From positions 1 through 6,910 of the forward strand of contig JALULO010000231.1 of assembly GCA_027056215.1 (NCBI GenBank): a stretch of DNA of 6,910 nt, in the 5' to 3' direction. A model generated the notes under the pieces. It saw only the letters and a list, made by a program, of their open reading frames with translations. It had not been told where the DNA came from and searched no databases. The first letter of the stretch is position 1. Each line of letters opens with the position of its first letter. The DNA is from Campylobacterales bacterium. GTDB lineage: Bacteria > Campylobacterota > Campylobacteria > Campylobacterales > QNZT01. Made by a program: the position numbers and the translations under genes. Positions 1 through 6,808 of the stretch are shown here, one piece after another.

Positions 1-442
1 TGGATTTATCATTGATTTTAAGTATGATATCCTCTGCTTTTAATCCAGCTTTATCCGCAGGCGTACCTTCAATCGGTGATATCACCGTTAAAGCACCATC
101 TCTCATGCCTACAGTGATACCAAGACCGCCAAATTCACCTTCTGTTTGTACACGCATATCTTTGAACTTCTTAGCATCCATAAAAGAGGAGTGTGCATCA
201 AGGTTTGCAAGTAAGCCCTCAAGAGATTTGTTTACGATATCTGTGATATTGGTTTCATCAACATAGTATTGTTCAACACTTTGTATAACTTTTGTATATT
301 TTGCCAATGCATTTAATCGATCTTGACTGATTCGTGTATGCATATTTGAAGTACTCTTCGCCATCATTGGGGTGTTAAACATCAATGCAGCACCTGCTAA
401 AGTTGTTAAGAAGCCTATTGCTGCTAATTTTGTATTTTTCAT
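1..442 (-). CDS. ctpA: Carboxy-terminal processing protease (S41 family), N-terminal part, cut by window edge
   Basis: Only the first 147 codons are present; the gene runs off the left edge before the catalytic Ser-Lys part of the S41 domain. The ATG at 442 is preceded by a GGAG-type ribosome binding site about 12 nt upstream. Residues 2-28 form a Lys-start, hydrophobic signal sequence or membrane anchor (KLAAIGFLTTLAGAALMF), so the enzyme acts in the periplasm. Residues 45-100 match the helical region ahead of the PDZ domain in Ctp proteases, including LEGLLANLDAHSSFMD (about 74-89). GEFGGLGI (102-109) opens the PDZ domain, which continues through SPIEGTPADKAGLKAED (122-138) and IILKIND. The family cleaves the C-terminal ends of envelope proteins. 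The gene lies 75 nt downstream of glyS in the same direction and may share its transcript; no convincing terminator lies between them. Confidence 0.93.
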   Translation of the reverse strand, partial: MKNTKLAAIGFLTTLAGAALMFNTPMMAKSTSNMHTRISQDRLNALAKYTKVIQSVEQYYVDETNITDIVNKSLEGLLANLDAHSSFMDAKKFKDMRVQTEGEFGGLGITVGMRDGALTVISPIEGTPADKAGLKAEDIILKINDKS

Positions 443-517
443 TCGATCTTATCTCTCCGTGCAAAATTTTTTAATATATTACTGGGCATTTTAGTACAGT
501 TTATCTAAAAAGCACTT

Positions 518-2536
518 TTAAATGGTTACTACTTTTATCTCTGCTATTTTTCTAAAGGATTTATAGATAGTCGCAATAAGATTTTTTCGATTGTTCTTTA
601 ATATTTCATCTTCTACATTTACCATCACAGTGTCAAAAAAGTTATCTATATCTGATTTTAATCCAAAAAGTGCTTCAAGTTCTTTATGATAATTGCTATA
701 GTTTTGTTTTTTCAAATCACTAAATGCTGTATAAAGCTCTCTTTCTGCATCTTCTTGAAATAAATTGGCATCAACTTGTATATCAGCATTTAGCTCCACA
801 TCTTTTACGATATTTGCCACCCTTTTAAAGGTTGATGCAACTTCTTTAAAATTGTCTGACTCTACGATCATTTTTAAAGCTTCGATTTTTTGGGTTAGTT
901 CATTGATATCTCGTTCGCCACTTTGTAATACCGCCTGTATAACAGAGGCATTAGCATCAAAATGGTGTAACAACCGTTCGATAAAAAAGTTTTCAAGTTT
1001 ATCCAAATCCACACCGTTATATGATTGACAAATCAAAGCAAGATCTTTTTTTATATCAAAATCAAATCCACGATCTTGTACAATTTTGATGATACCAACA
1101 ACAGCACGACGCAATCCAAAAGGATCTTTTGTACCTGTAGGAATCTTACCGACACTAAAAAGAGAAAGAATGGTATCAAGTTTGTTACTCATCGCAACTA
1201 TGGCTGAAAAATTTGTTGACGGTAAGTCACTCTCTTCGCCATCAGGGAGGTACTGCTCTTTAAGCGCTAGACAAAGTGCTTCATCTTCTCCCCCAATTTT
1301 TGCATAATAATAGCCCATAAGACCCTGTAACTCAGTAAATTCATAAACCATGTCAGTTAATAAATCAGCTTTTTCTAACATCACAGTTTTTTGTAACAGT
1401 GCGATATCTTCTGTAAGGTTATATTTATCATGTAAAAGAAGCGCGATATTTGACTCTCGTTTACTTTTATCATAGATTGAACCTAATCCCTCCATAAAGG
1501 TGATATTTTTAAGTCCATCATTTGAAAGTCCATTTTTGATATCGTTTTCATAAAAGAAAAGTGCATCACTGAGTCTTGGACGAAGTACTTTTTCATTACC
1601 TTGGATAACTTGTGTATAATCACTACAAACGGCATTGGAAACGACAACAAAATGATTGCTGAGTTTACCATCTTTAAAAACAGGAAAATAACGTTGATGC
1701 TCTTTCATCGAAGTGATGATAACTTCAGGTGGTAACTCTAAAAAATGTTCATCAAATGTACCAAGCAGTGCAGTTGGATACTCTGTAATCGCCACAACTT
1801 CTTCTAAAAGTTCATGATCTATCTCTATAGTGACACCATTTGTATCTTCTATCTTGGCAAACTGCTTGTTTATAACATCTCTTCTTTGATCGGCATTGCG
1901 GATAACATGGTGTTTTTCTAAAGCTTCAAGATAAGAGTCTATATTTGAAAATGAAAATGGTTCAAAAGTATCTGTTCGATGTACAAAAGTTACTTTTTGG
2001 CTCTCTACACCATACAGATGACACGAAACATTTTCCTCTCCTAACATACAAACAAGCCAACGAACAGGTCGTATAAAACTTTTTGATCCATTACCCCATC
2101 GCATAGATTTACCAAAATGCAAACTTTGCAAAAACTTTTCTATCATCTGAGATAACAATGCTTTTGCAGATTTTCCCTCAATATCTTTTTCATAAAAAAG
2201 AACTTCTTTGCCATTTTTATTCGTTGTTGTGATCTCATCAATGCTAACACTGCATTTTTTGGCAAACCCAAGCGCTGCATTTGTAGGCTTTCCATCCTTA
2301 TATGCGATTTCAACAGGAGCACCGTAAAAAGTCTCTTTACTTTGGGGTTGTTTTATAGGAAAATTCTCATGTATAAAGACAAGTCGTCTAGGCGTATAAT
2401 CAAAGGTAAATTGACTTTGCAAATTATAAGTAGACAGTATAGTTTGCCACTTTTTAGTGATATTTGGTAATTCTTTGAGAAATGGAATAGCTGGTAACTC
2501 TTCTACCCCAATCTCGATAAGTAAAGGTTGTGTCAC
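518..2536 (-). CDS. glyS: Glycine--tRNA ligase beta subunit
   Basis: This is the large subunit of the bacterial alpha2-beta2 glycyl-tRNA synthetase. It binds tRNA-Gly and is needed, with the alpha subunit GlyQ, to charge it in the cytoplasm. At 672 residues it is close to the usual 680-700 and appears complete. Family motifs occur in order: LLIEIGVEELPA at the N terminus, the WGNG..FIRPVRW segment (about residues 146-160), FTELQGLMGYYYA in the HD-like middle domain (about 398-410), GTKDPFGLRRA (about 467-478), and FFDTVMVNVEDE..NNR (about 632-650) in the C-terminal DALR-like anticodon-binding domain. The start is GTG at 2536, chosen because GAGGA lies 7 nt upstream and the protein then begins exactly at the family N terminus. 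The gene has its own candidate extended -10 promoter. The glyQ gene is not in the window. Confidence 0.97.
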   Translation of the reverse strand: MTQPLLIEIGVEELPAIPFLKELPNITKKWQTILSTYNLQSQFTFDYTPRRLVFIHENFPIKQPQSKETFYGAPVEIAYKDGKPTNAALGFAKKCSVSIDEITTTNKNGKEVLFYEKDIEGKSAKALLSQMIEKFLQSLHFGKSMRWGNGSKSFIRPVRWLVCMLGEENVSCHLYGVESQKVTFVHRTDTFEPFSFSNIDSYLEALEKHHVIRNADQRRDVINKQFAKIEDTNGVTIEIDHELLEEVVAITEYPTALLGTFDEHFLELPPEVIITSMKEHQRYFPVFKDGKLSNHFVVVSNAVCSDYTQVIQGNEKVLRPRLSDALFFYENDIKNGLSNDGLKNITFMEGLGSIYDKSKRESNIALLLHDKYNLTEDIALLQKTVMLEKADLLTDMVYEFTELQGLMGYYYAKIGGEDEALCLALKEQYLPDGEESDLPSTNFSAIVAMSNKLDTILSLFSVGKIPTGTKDPFGLRRAVVGIIKIVQDRGFDFDIKKDLALICQSYNGVDLDKLENFFIERLLHHFDANASVIQAVLQSGERDINELTQKIEALKMIVESDNFKEVASTFKRVANIVKDVELNADIQVDANLFQEDAERELYTAFSDLKKQNYSNYHKELEALFGLKSDIDNFFDTVMVNVEDEILKNNRKNLIATIYKSFRKIAEIKVVTI

Positions 2537-2543
2537 AAATGTA

Positions 2544-2548
2544 TCCTC
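2544..2548 (-). promoter_or_regulatory. Ribosome binding site fixing the GTG start of glyS
   Basis: On the minus strand GAGGA is followed by 7 nt and then GTG. No in-frame ATG fits both this site and the conserved N terminus, so the site decides the start codon. Confidence 0.75.
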
Positions 2549-2563
2549 AGTAAAATTTACGGG

Positions 2564-2574
2564 ATTTTATCAAA
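2564..2574 (-). promoter_or_regulatory. Candidate sigma-70 promoter of glyS (extended -10)
   Basis: The minus strand reads TTTGATAAAAT, an extended -10 element of the TGnTATAAT type common in Campylobacterota, with hexamer TAAAAT at 2564-2569. Transcription would start near 2557, leaving a leader of about 20 nt before GTG. No clear -35 box is visible 17 nt upstream, which is normal for this type of promoter. The call is from pattern only. Confidence 0.5.
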
Positions 2575-2594
2575 GTTGTTGTAAGAATTTGTTT

Positions 2595-2614
2595 AGGGCA
2601 TCTATAAAAGCCCT
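2595..2614 (-). terminator. Small hairpin after the 38-codon gene, possible weak terminator
   Basis: AGGGC and GCCCT can pair across a 10-nt loop. The hairpin starts about 10 nt after the stop codon of the small membrane protein gene and lies just upstream of the glyS promoter, where a transcript end is expected. The stem is only 5 bp and no strong U-run follows on the minus strand, so termination would be partial at best. Confidence 0.3.
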
Positions 2615-2624
2615 TTAGTAGGAT

Positions 2625-2741
2625 TTATTTATGATGTTTATCTCTGTTTTTCTGGGCTGCTTGCAACATAAATCCACGAATCATAAATATCATAAACAAC
2701 ACAAATAAACCCGTCATGATATAGTCTATAATTTGATGCAT
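2625..2741 (-). CDS. Small single-pass membrane protein, 38 residues, unknown function
   Basis: I recognise no family. ATG at 2741 opens a 38-codon frame ending in TAA, preceded by a strong ribosome binding site, AGAGGA, with 6-nt spacing. The peptide starts MHQIIDYIMT, continues with the hydrophobic stretch GLFVLFMIFMI (about residues 11-21) and then RGFML, and ends in a charged, His-rich tail (QKNRDKHHK). The positive tail predicts an N-out, C-in single-pass inner membrane protein. Five of its 38 residues are Met. It begins 41 nt downstream of the stop codon of the sigma-54-linked receiver-like gene, so it is probably the second gene of that unit. A weak TATACT at 2762-2767 could also give it a separate promoter. 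Being so short, it is easily missed by automatic gene callers. The reading frame and ribosome site are seen directly; expression and partnership are inferred. Confidence 0.7.
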   Translation of the reverse strand: MHQIIDYIMTGLFVLFMIFMIRGFMLQAAQKNRDKHHK

Positions 2742-2747
2742 AATATA

Positions 2748-2753
2748 TCCTCT
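2748..2753 (-). promoter_or_regulatory. Ribosome binding site of the 38-codon gene
   Basis: AGAGGA on the minus strand, 6 nt before ATG at 2741. It is the main reason to accept such a short frame as a real gene. Confidence 0.7.
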
Positions 2754-2782
2754 TTTTACAGAGTATACACTATTTAATAAAA

Positions 2783-3589
2783 TTAATCAAAAACTAAATC
2801 AAAAGCACTGATACTTTTTTTGTGTTCAAGTGTGATACTAAAATTGGTAATACGCTTTTTAATCACTTCTTCACCAAATTCAGGGATAACATTGAGTAAT
2901 AAAAATGTAATCTCTCTTTTTTCTCTATTAATAAAAATAGAATCATATTCACGGACAGTTTTACGCAAATTATAATCATCGATATCGATTTCTGATTTAT
3001 AGTGGTACATAAATTGAGAAAAGAAGATTTTACGTTCTACTAAATCATCAATTCTCGGGCTATAAATGTTTTGATCATGTACTAAAACATCTGTTGGTTC
3101 TTCAAGTTGTAACAATCTTTTTGAATAAAAATTGCTATGGAGGTACTTTTCCATTGACAAGATATAATCTTCTAAAAAGAAATCCATTTTCATCAACTTA
3201 TCTACACCGTTGATATGGGCTTCGAGGATATCTTTTTGTCGTAAGTAAGATTTATTACTGATACAAAAAAACTTTGTTGTAAGATTTTTTGCTTTGATAT
3301 TATGAAGTATTTCATGCATAAGGGATTCATCTTCTTTATGAAAAATAACAATATCCATAGAATCTAAAAGTTTAACGTCTATATCATTGATACTGTCAAT
3401 TGTATAATGGTCAACATCAGAAACATCACGAAAAAGATAATAGTTTAATTTTCGTAAATCATTATTATCTGTAATTAGTGCTATTTGTATGTTTTTTAAT
3501 TTATTGGTATCAAAAAGTGAAAGTTCTATCAGTGTATCATTATCGAAGGCTATCGAATTTATTTGCTCATCAGTTTGTGTATTTGTCAC
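2783..3589 (-). CDS. Unrecognised protein with a degenerate receiver-like N-terminal domain, sigma-54 linked
   Basis: No family is recognised for the whole 268-residue protein. Residues about 34-150 follow the beta/alpha rhythm of a response-regulator receiver domain: IQIALITDN (34-42) as strand 1, MDIVIFHKED (78-87) as strand 3, TKFFCISN (105-112) as strand 4 with Ser at the usual Thr/Ser site, and GVDKLMKMD (128-136) with Lys at the usual Lys site before a last helix (138-150). The expected phospho-accepting Asp in strand 3 appears to be His84, so classical phosphorylation is unlikely. The C-terminal half (about 180-268) is charged, shows no DNA-binding motif or enzyme signature I know, and has no membrane segment; the protein is probably cytoplasmic. 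The start is GTG at 3589, fixed by GAGGAG 5 nt upstream. A sigma-54 promoter lies just upstream, suggesting a role tied to flagella, motility or nitrogen or hydrogen metabolism. The receiver assignment is by eye. Confidence 0.8.
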   Translation of the reverse strand: MTNTQTDEQINSIAFDNDTLIELSLFDTNKLKNIQIALITDNNDLRKLNYYLFRDVSDVDHYTIDSINDIDVKLLDSMDIVIFHKEDESLMHEILHNIKAKNLTTKFFCISNKSYLRQKDILEAHINGVDKLMKMDFFLEDYILSMEKYLHSNFYSKRLLQLEEPTDVLVHDQNIYSPRIDDLVERKIFFSQFMYHYKSEIDIDDYNLRKTVREYDSIFINREKREITFLLLNVIPEFGEEVIKKRITNFSITLEHKKSISAFDLVFD

Positions 3590-3594
3590 GGTGT

Positions 3595-3600
3595 CTCCTC
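3595..3600 (-). promoter_or_regulatory. Strong ribosome binding site deciding a GTG start
   Basis: GAGGAG on the minus strand with 5 nt before GTG at 3589. There is no competing in-frame ATG close to it. Confidence 0.75.
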
Positions 3601-3611
3601 AATTTTCATAA

Positions 3612-3629
3612 ATATTCATTTGCGAATAT
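3612..3629 (-). repeat. Inverted repeat in the leader of the sigma-54-linked gene
   Basis: ATATTC and GAATAT pair perfectly across the 6-nt loop GCAAAT on the minus strand. With transcription predicted to start near 3634, the repeat lies almost at the 5' end of the 45-nt leader, upstream of the ribosome binding site. It could be a weak mRNA stem-loop or a binding site, but the arms are AT-rich and chance is possible. Confidence 0.35.
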
Positions 3630-3643
3630 GTGTATATTGTTAG

Positions 3644-3660
3644 AAGCAATTAGTGTGCCA
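3644..3660 (-). promoter_or_regulatory. Sigma-54 (RpoN) -24/-12 promoter
   Basis: The minus strand reads TGGCACACTAATTGCTT. This contains TGGCAC, five bases, then TTGCTT, with the invariant GG and GC exactly 12 bases apart, as sigma-54 promoters require. The predicted start is near 3634, giving a leader of about 45 nt to the GTG at 3589. It faces the receiver-like gene and nothing else lies between them. In Campylobacterota RpoN mainly drives middle flagellar genes, and in some genera nitrogen or hydrogenase genes. The match is seen directly; activity is inferred. Transcription would need an NtrC-type activator, which is not encoded in this window. Confidence 0.8.
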
Positions 3661-3680
3661 CATTTAAAATAGTGTTATCT

Positions 3681-3701
3681 GTATACTATATCGACATATA
3701 C
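3681..3701. repeat. AT-rich imperfect palindrome upstream of the sigma-54 promoter
   Basis: TATAT-CGAC-ATATA (3687-3700) lies within the wider pair GTATA...TATAC (3681-3701), centred about 60 bp upstream of the predicted sigma-54 start. That is closer than typical enhancer sites, and base composition makes chance palindromes likely, so a role as activator site is only a possibility. Confidence 0.25.
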
Positions 3702-3754
3702 TAAAATTAAATTAAAATGGGAAGGAAAAAAATAGTTTAAATATACAAGATATC

Positions 3755-4516
3755 TTAGTTTGCTTCTAATTTTACGATTTTATGATGTGCACCGTTAATC
3801 TCAAGAAGATTGATAAAACCAGAGCGATAGACACCTGAATCTAAGCCTATTTTATCTGCTTTGATAAAAGGTTTAAAAAATGGGGTATGTCCAAAAACAA
3901 CTGTATACGGAAGTTTCTGCTTTGAGAGAATAAATTTATCGCGAATCCAATAAATAATACCCTCTTTTGCTTGCTGTTCCAAGTCTTTTGCCTTAGGATC
4001 AATGCCAGCATGAACAAAAAGATAGCTATTTTTATGATCAAGATAATAAGGTGTAAGATCATTTAAAAATACGATGAAATCTTCACTAAAGTCATGATCA
4101 CGCTGCATCATGTATTCAAGTGATTCTACAGAATTTTTAAAAAATTTATATTGTTTATATGCGCGAATAGAACCATCAATAAAAAAGTTTTCAAAAAATA
4201 TCTCATGATTTCCACGTAAAAAAACCATATCTTTATCTTTATCTATCGCCCATTTCCGAAGCTTAATCAAATCTCTGATAGTGTAGTAAGAGCCTGCATC
4301 ATCAAATGTTTTGCCTTCTATCTCACCTGGTTCACCTCGATCCATATAATCACCAAGAAAGATAACCAAACGATCATCTTCATCATGTTCTTTGATATAA
4401 TCTTCAACTTTTTGATAAATACTATAAGTACCATGAATATCAGGGACAATCAAATATTTGTTATATTTTCTAACTTTACGGGCAGAGGAGAACAAACCTG
4501 TAAAGAATTTTTTCAT
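3755..4516 (-). CDS. Calcineurin-like metallophosphoesterase (PP2A/ApaH-like)
   Basis: A 253-residue dinuclear-metal phosphoesterase with every signature in order: DIHG (26-29), GDYMDRG (55-61), GNHE (102-105), HAG (169-171), GHT (209-211), and LDSGV (225-229), which corresponds to the LDTG-type end motif of this group. These supply the Asp, His and Asn ligands for two metal ions. GDxxDRG and GNHE place it with the PPP-type Ser/Thr phosphatases and ApaH-like Np4N hydrolases; substrate, protein or nucleotide, cannot be decided here. There is no signal peptide, so it acts in the cytoplasm. The ATG at 4516 follows the DUF89 stop by 8 nt, and its AGGA ribosome site (4523-4526) overlaps that TAG stop, a sign of translational coupling in an operon with the DUF89 gene and aroG. 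Downstream there is only an AT stem with a T7 run, a poor terminator. Confidence 0.92.
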   Translation of the reverse strand: MKKFFTGLFSSARKVRKYNKYLIVPDIHGTYSIYQKVEDYIKEHDEDDRLVIFLGDYMDRGEPGEIEGKTFDDAGSYYTIRDLIKLRKWAIDKDKDMVFLRGNHEIFFENFFIDGSIRAYKQYKFFKNSVESLEYMMQRDHDFSEDFIVFLNDLTPYYLDHKNSYLFVHAGIDPKAKDLEQQAKEGIIYWIRDKFILSKQKLPYTVVFGHTPFFKPFIKADKIGLDSGVYRSGFINLLEINGAHHKIVKLEAN

Positions 4517-4524
4517 AAAGATTC

Positions 4525-5388
4525 CTATTTTTGTGCATTTTTACAAACGATATCCCCTGGCTTTAATCCTAAAGCTCTAGCGACGACATGACATTTTACT
4601 TTCAGTAAATAATATAGCGAAAACTCTTTATACTCGCTTAAACACTCATAGTTTCCCATGCCCTTTGAAATGATACAATCTGCACTTAAAAATAGTTTTT
4701 TAGCTTCAGGTGAAAGTGCATCAAAAACGATCCCAGGCGTGACAACACCGCTATTTATGACCTTAGCCATACGATGAATCGGATCGTCTTTTAAGTCATC
4801 AAAACAGATGTCATTGATGATAGGTTTAGATCTTACAAAATAATAAATTTTAATAGCTGGGAATAAGGATTTTAGTGTTTTTATAAACAATGTGTCAAAA
4901 ACGTTTTCACCAGCATTATCAGCAAGATAAACAACTGTTTTGCTTTTTTTTACGCACTCATACAAATCCTGCAAATCATCTATCGCAAAATCACTTTGCA
5001 ATACTTTAGCAATCTCTTCTTCAAGATCATACATAAACTCAGAAGCAAGATCTATAACATTACCAGCAACAGCAATCTTTGTTGCGGTAAAAAAAGGATC
5101 ATCACTCTCATCTATCAACTTTTGACAATACGGCAAAAGTGACTTGGCATGAGAAATCGCCTCTTTTTTTTCTTTTGCATAGATATCATCTCTATGAAGT
5201 TTTTCTGCCATCATCTCATACATCGGTGTAGCATTTTGAGGAGGTGTTTGGGATAGGGAAAAAGTTGGAAGCATTTTCGCTGATGCATCAAGTATCTCTT
5301 TAGACTTTTGATGATCAAGACCAAGCGTTTGCGTAACACGAAACGCTTGATTAAAGATACATGAAATACACTCAGGCTCTATATTCAT
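4525..5388 (-). CDS. DUF89 / ARMT1-like metal-dependent phosphatase
   Basis: A complete 287-residue DUF89 protein of the stand-alone prokaryotic type. Motifs: an N-terminal CxxC pair (Cys7, Cys10 in ECISC), AGNVID (108-113), DNAGE (157-161), RSKPIINDI (186-194), SKGMGNYE (241-248) and KCHVVARALG near the end (265-274). The Asp-Asn of DNAGE and the Asp of NDI match the metal-binding residues of the family. DUF89 proteins have been shown to be metal-dependent phosphatases and are proposed to remove damaged or surplus phosphometabolites, including sugar phosphates; the substrate of this one is unknown. The ATG at 5388 lies 3 nt after the aroG stop with no clear ribosome site of its own, so translation is probably coupled to aroG. 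It sits between a sugar-phosphate-using synthase and a second phosphatase, which fits a metabolite clean-up role but does not prove one. Confidence 0.88.
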   Translation of the reverse strand: MNIEPECISCIFNQAFRVTQTLGLDHQKSKEILDASAKMLPTFSLSQTPPQNATPMYEMMAEKLHRDDIYAKEKKEAISHAKSLLPYCQKLIDESDDPFFTATKIAVAGNVIDLASEFMYDLEEEIAKVLQSDFAIDDLQDLYECVKKSKTVVYLADNAGENVFDTLFIKTLKSLFPAIKIYYFVRSKPIINDICFDDLKDDPIHRMAKVINSGVVTPGIVFDALSPEAKKLFLSADCIISKGMGNYECLSEYKEFSLYYLLKVKCHVVARALGLKPGDIVCKNAQK

Positions 5389-5391
5389 ATA

Positions 5392-6738
5392 TTATTTTGC
5401 GCTTTTAAGTGTATCTGCTATCAAGAAAGCCAATTCAAGTGCTTGGTGCGCATTGAGTCTCGGATCACAATGGGTGTGGTATCTTGAAGAGAGATTTTCT
5501 TCACCGATATTTTGACCACCGCCGATACACTCCGTAACATCTTTCCCTGTCATCTCAAGGTGAATACCGCCGGCATGTGTTCCTTCTGCTTGATGGATAT
5601 CAAAAAAGTTTTCAACCTCTTTAAGTACATTATTAAACTCACGTGTTTTAAAGTTGTTAGAAGTTTTGATGGTATTGCCATGCATAGGATCACAACTCCA
5701 TAAAACCTTTTTACCCTCTTTTTGCACTGCCTGAAGCAGTTTTGGAAAATAATCACCTACTTTATCCGCACCCATACGTACGATAACATTCATCTTGCCA
5801 GATTCATTTTCAGGGTTAAGGGTATCAAGAAGTTTTAGTAAATCATCGACAGACGTTGTTGGTCCAGCTTTCACACCGATTGGATTATCTACACCACGTA
5901 AAAACTCTACATGTGCACCGTCAACTTGTCTAGTACGATCACCAATCCAAAGCATATGTGCTGAACAGTCATAATATTTTCCAGAAAGAGAATCTTTTCT
6001 TGTCAATGCTTCTTCATAATTTAAAAGCAGTGCTTCATGGGAAGTATATAAAATAGTCTGAGCAAGATTTGGGGCACTTTGCGAATCGATACCACAAGCT
6101 TCCATAAAGTTCAATGCTTGTTGAATCTTATCTGAAAGTTCGCTATAACGTTTATCTGCCGTAGTTTCATCAGAAAAATCAACATTCCAACGATGTACTT
6201 TACGTAAATCTGCAAAACCACCACGTGCAAATGCACGGATAAGATTTTGTGTGGCAGCTGACTGATTATACGCGCTAAGCATACGATACGCATCAGGTTC
6301 TCTAGCATCTTTTGTAAACTCGATGCCATTGATGATATCTCCACGGTAACTTGGAAGTGTGATATCCCCAATCGTCTCATAATCACTTGAACGAGGTTTT
6401 GCAAATTGCCCCGCAATTCGTCCTACTTTAACAACTGGCTTACCACCTGCAAACGTTAAAATAACAGACATCTGTAAAAATACTTTAAAGAAATCTCTGA
6501 TGTTATCTGCATTGAATTCTGCAAAACTTTCAGCACAATCTCCACCCTGCAATAAAAAAGCGTTACCTTCGGTAGCATCTGCCAATTGTGTTTTTAAACT
6601 TCTTACCTCTTCAGCAAATACCAAAGGTGGGTAATGCGCCAACTGTTGCTCAACTTCTTGTAATAATTTTTGATCTTTGTACGTAGGTTGTTGCAAGATA
6701 GCTTTATCTCTCCAACTCTGTAAATTCCAACTATTCAT
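5392..6738 (-). CDS. aroG: 3-deoxy-7-phosphoheptulonate synthase, class II (DAHP synthase)
   Basis: Condenses phosphoenolpyruvate and erythrose 4-phosphate to DAHP, the entry step of the shikimate pathway to aromatic amino acids, in the cytoplasm. The 448 residues match the plant-like class II family in length and motif: QGGDCAESF (64-72) with the metal-binding Cys68, the phosphate-binding stretch GRIAGQFAKPRS (106-117), the CSAHMLWIGDRTRQVDGAHV region, CDPMHGNT (about 348-355), IHLEMTG (about 390-396) and CDPRLN (about 423-428). These carry the Cys, His, Glu and Asp metal ligands known from the Mycobacterium tuberculosis enzyme. It lacks an obvious extra N-terminal regulatory extension. The ATG at 6738 has AGAGG 5 nt upstream. 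It is the first gene of a likely operon with the DUF89 and metallophosphoesterase genes. Symbols aroF and aroG are both used for this family. Confidence 0.97.
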   Translation of the reverse strand: MNSWNLQSWRDKAILQQPTYKDQKLLQEVEQQLAHYPPLVFAEEVRSLKTQLADATEGNAFLLQGGDCAESFAEFNADNIRDFFKVFLQMSVILTFAGGKPVVKVGRIAGQFAKPRSSDYETIGDITLPSYRGDIINGIEFTKDAREPDAYRMLSAYNQSAATQNLIRAFARGGFADLRKVHRWNVDFSDETTADKRYSELSDKIQQALNFMEACGIDSQSAPNLAQTILYTSHEALLLNYEEALTRKDSLSGKYYDCSAHMLWIGDRTRQVDGAHVEFLRGVDNPIGVKAGPTTSVDDLLKLLDTLNPENESGKMNVIVRMGADKVGDYFPKLLQAVQKEGKKVLWSCDPMHGNTIKTSNNFKTREFNNVLKEVENFFDIHQAEGTHAGGIHLEMTGKDVTECIGGGQNIGEENLSSRYHTHCDPRLNAHQALELAFLIADTLKSAK

Positions 6739-6764
6739 GTTTGCCTCTATTTTAAAATTTTGGT

Positions 6765-6793
6765 ATTATAGTGATAATTTGTTTTAAAATCAA
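6765..6793 (-). promoter_or_regulatory. Candidate sigma-70 promoter of the aroG operon
   Basis: On the minus strand TTGATT (6788-6793) is followed by a 17-nt spacer and a perfect TATAAT (6765-6770). Transcription would begin near 6758, about 20 nt before the ATG. The inverted repeat ATTAT-AGTG-ATAAT (6765-6778) overlaps the -10 box and could be an operator. Confidence 0.6.
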
Positions 6794-6808
6794 ATTTTAT
6801 GCTATAAT
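6779..6808 (+). promoter_or_regulatory. Candidate sigma-70 promoter of the divergent plus-strand gene
   Basis: TATAAT at 6803-6808 is preceded by TG (TGCTATAAT, an extended -10), with a partial -35 TTGTTT at 6779-6784 and an 18-nt spacer. Start would be near 6815. Its upstream half overlaps the aroG -35 region, so the two promoters may compete or be co-regulated. Confidence 0.6.

Noticed and set aside
12..266. Plus-strand open frame of 84 codons
   Set aside because: It lies opposite the ctpA coding sequence, whose minus-strand translation gives a clear S41/PDZ protein, and it has no recognisable motif of its own.
443..517. Possible separate promoter for ctpA in the 75-nt gap after glyS
   Set aside because: Several AT-rich hexamers such as TATATT and TAAAAT occur, but none has a good extended -10 or -35 partner; read-through from glyS is as likely.
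765..1307. Three overlapping plus-strand open frames inside glyS
   Set aside because: All are opposite strongly conserved glyS coding sequence, overlap each other and resemble no protein family.
3478..3672. Plus-strand open frame crossing the sigma-54 promoter region
   Set aside because: It overlaps the start of the receiver-like gene and its promoter on the opposite strand, and lacks a convincing ribosome site.
3726..3756. Possible terminator after the metallophosphoesterase gene (AT stem plus a run of seven T on the minus strand)
   Set aside because: The only stem is six AT or GU pairs, and seven bases separate it from the T-run, so it is too weak to list as a terminator.
6111..6416. Minus-strand open frame of 101 codons within aroG
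   Set aside because: It is a shifted frame of the class II DAHP synthase gene, which has all its motifs in the other frame.
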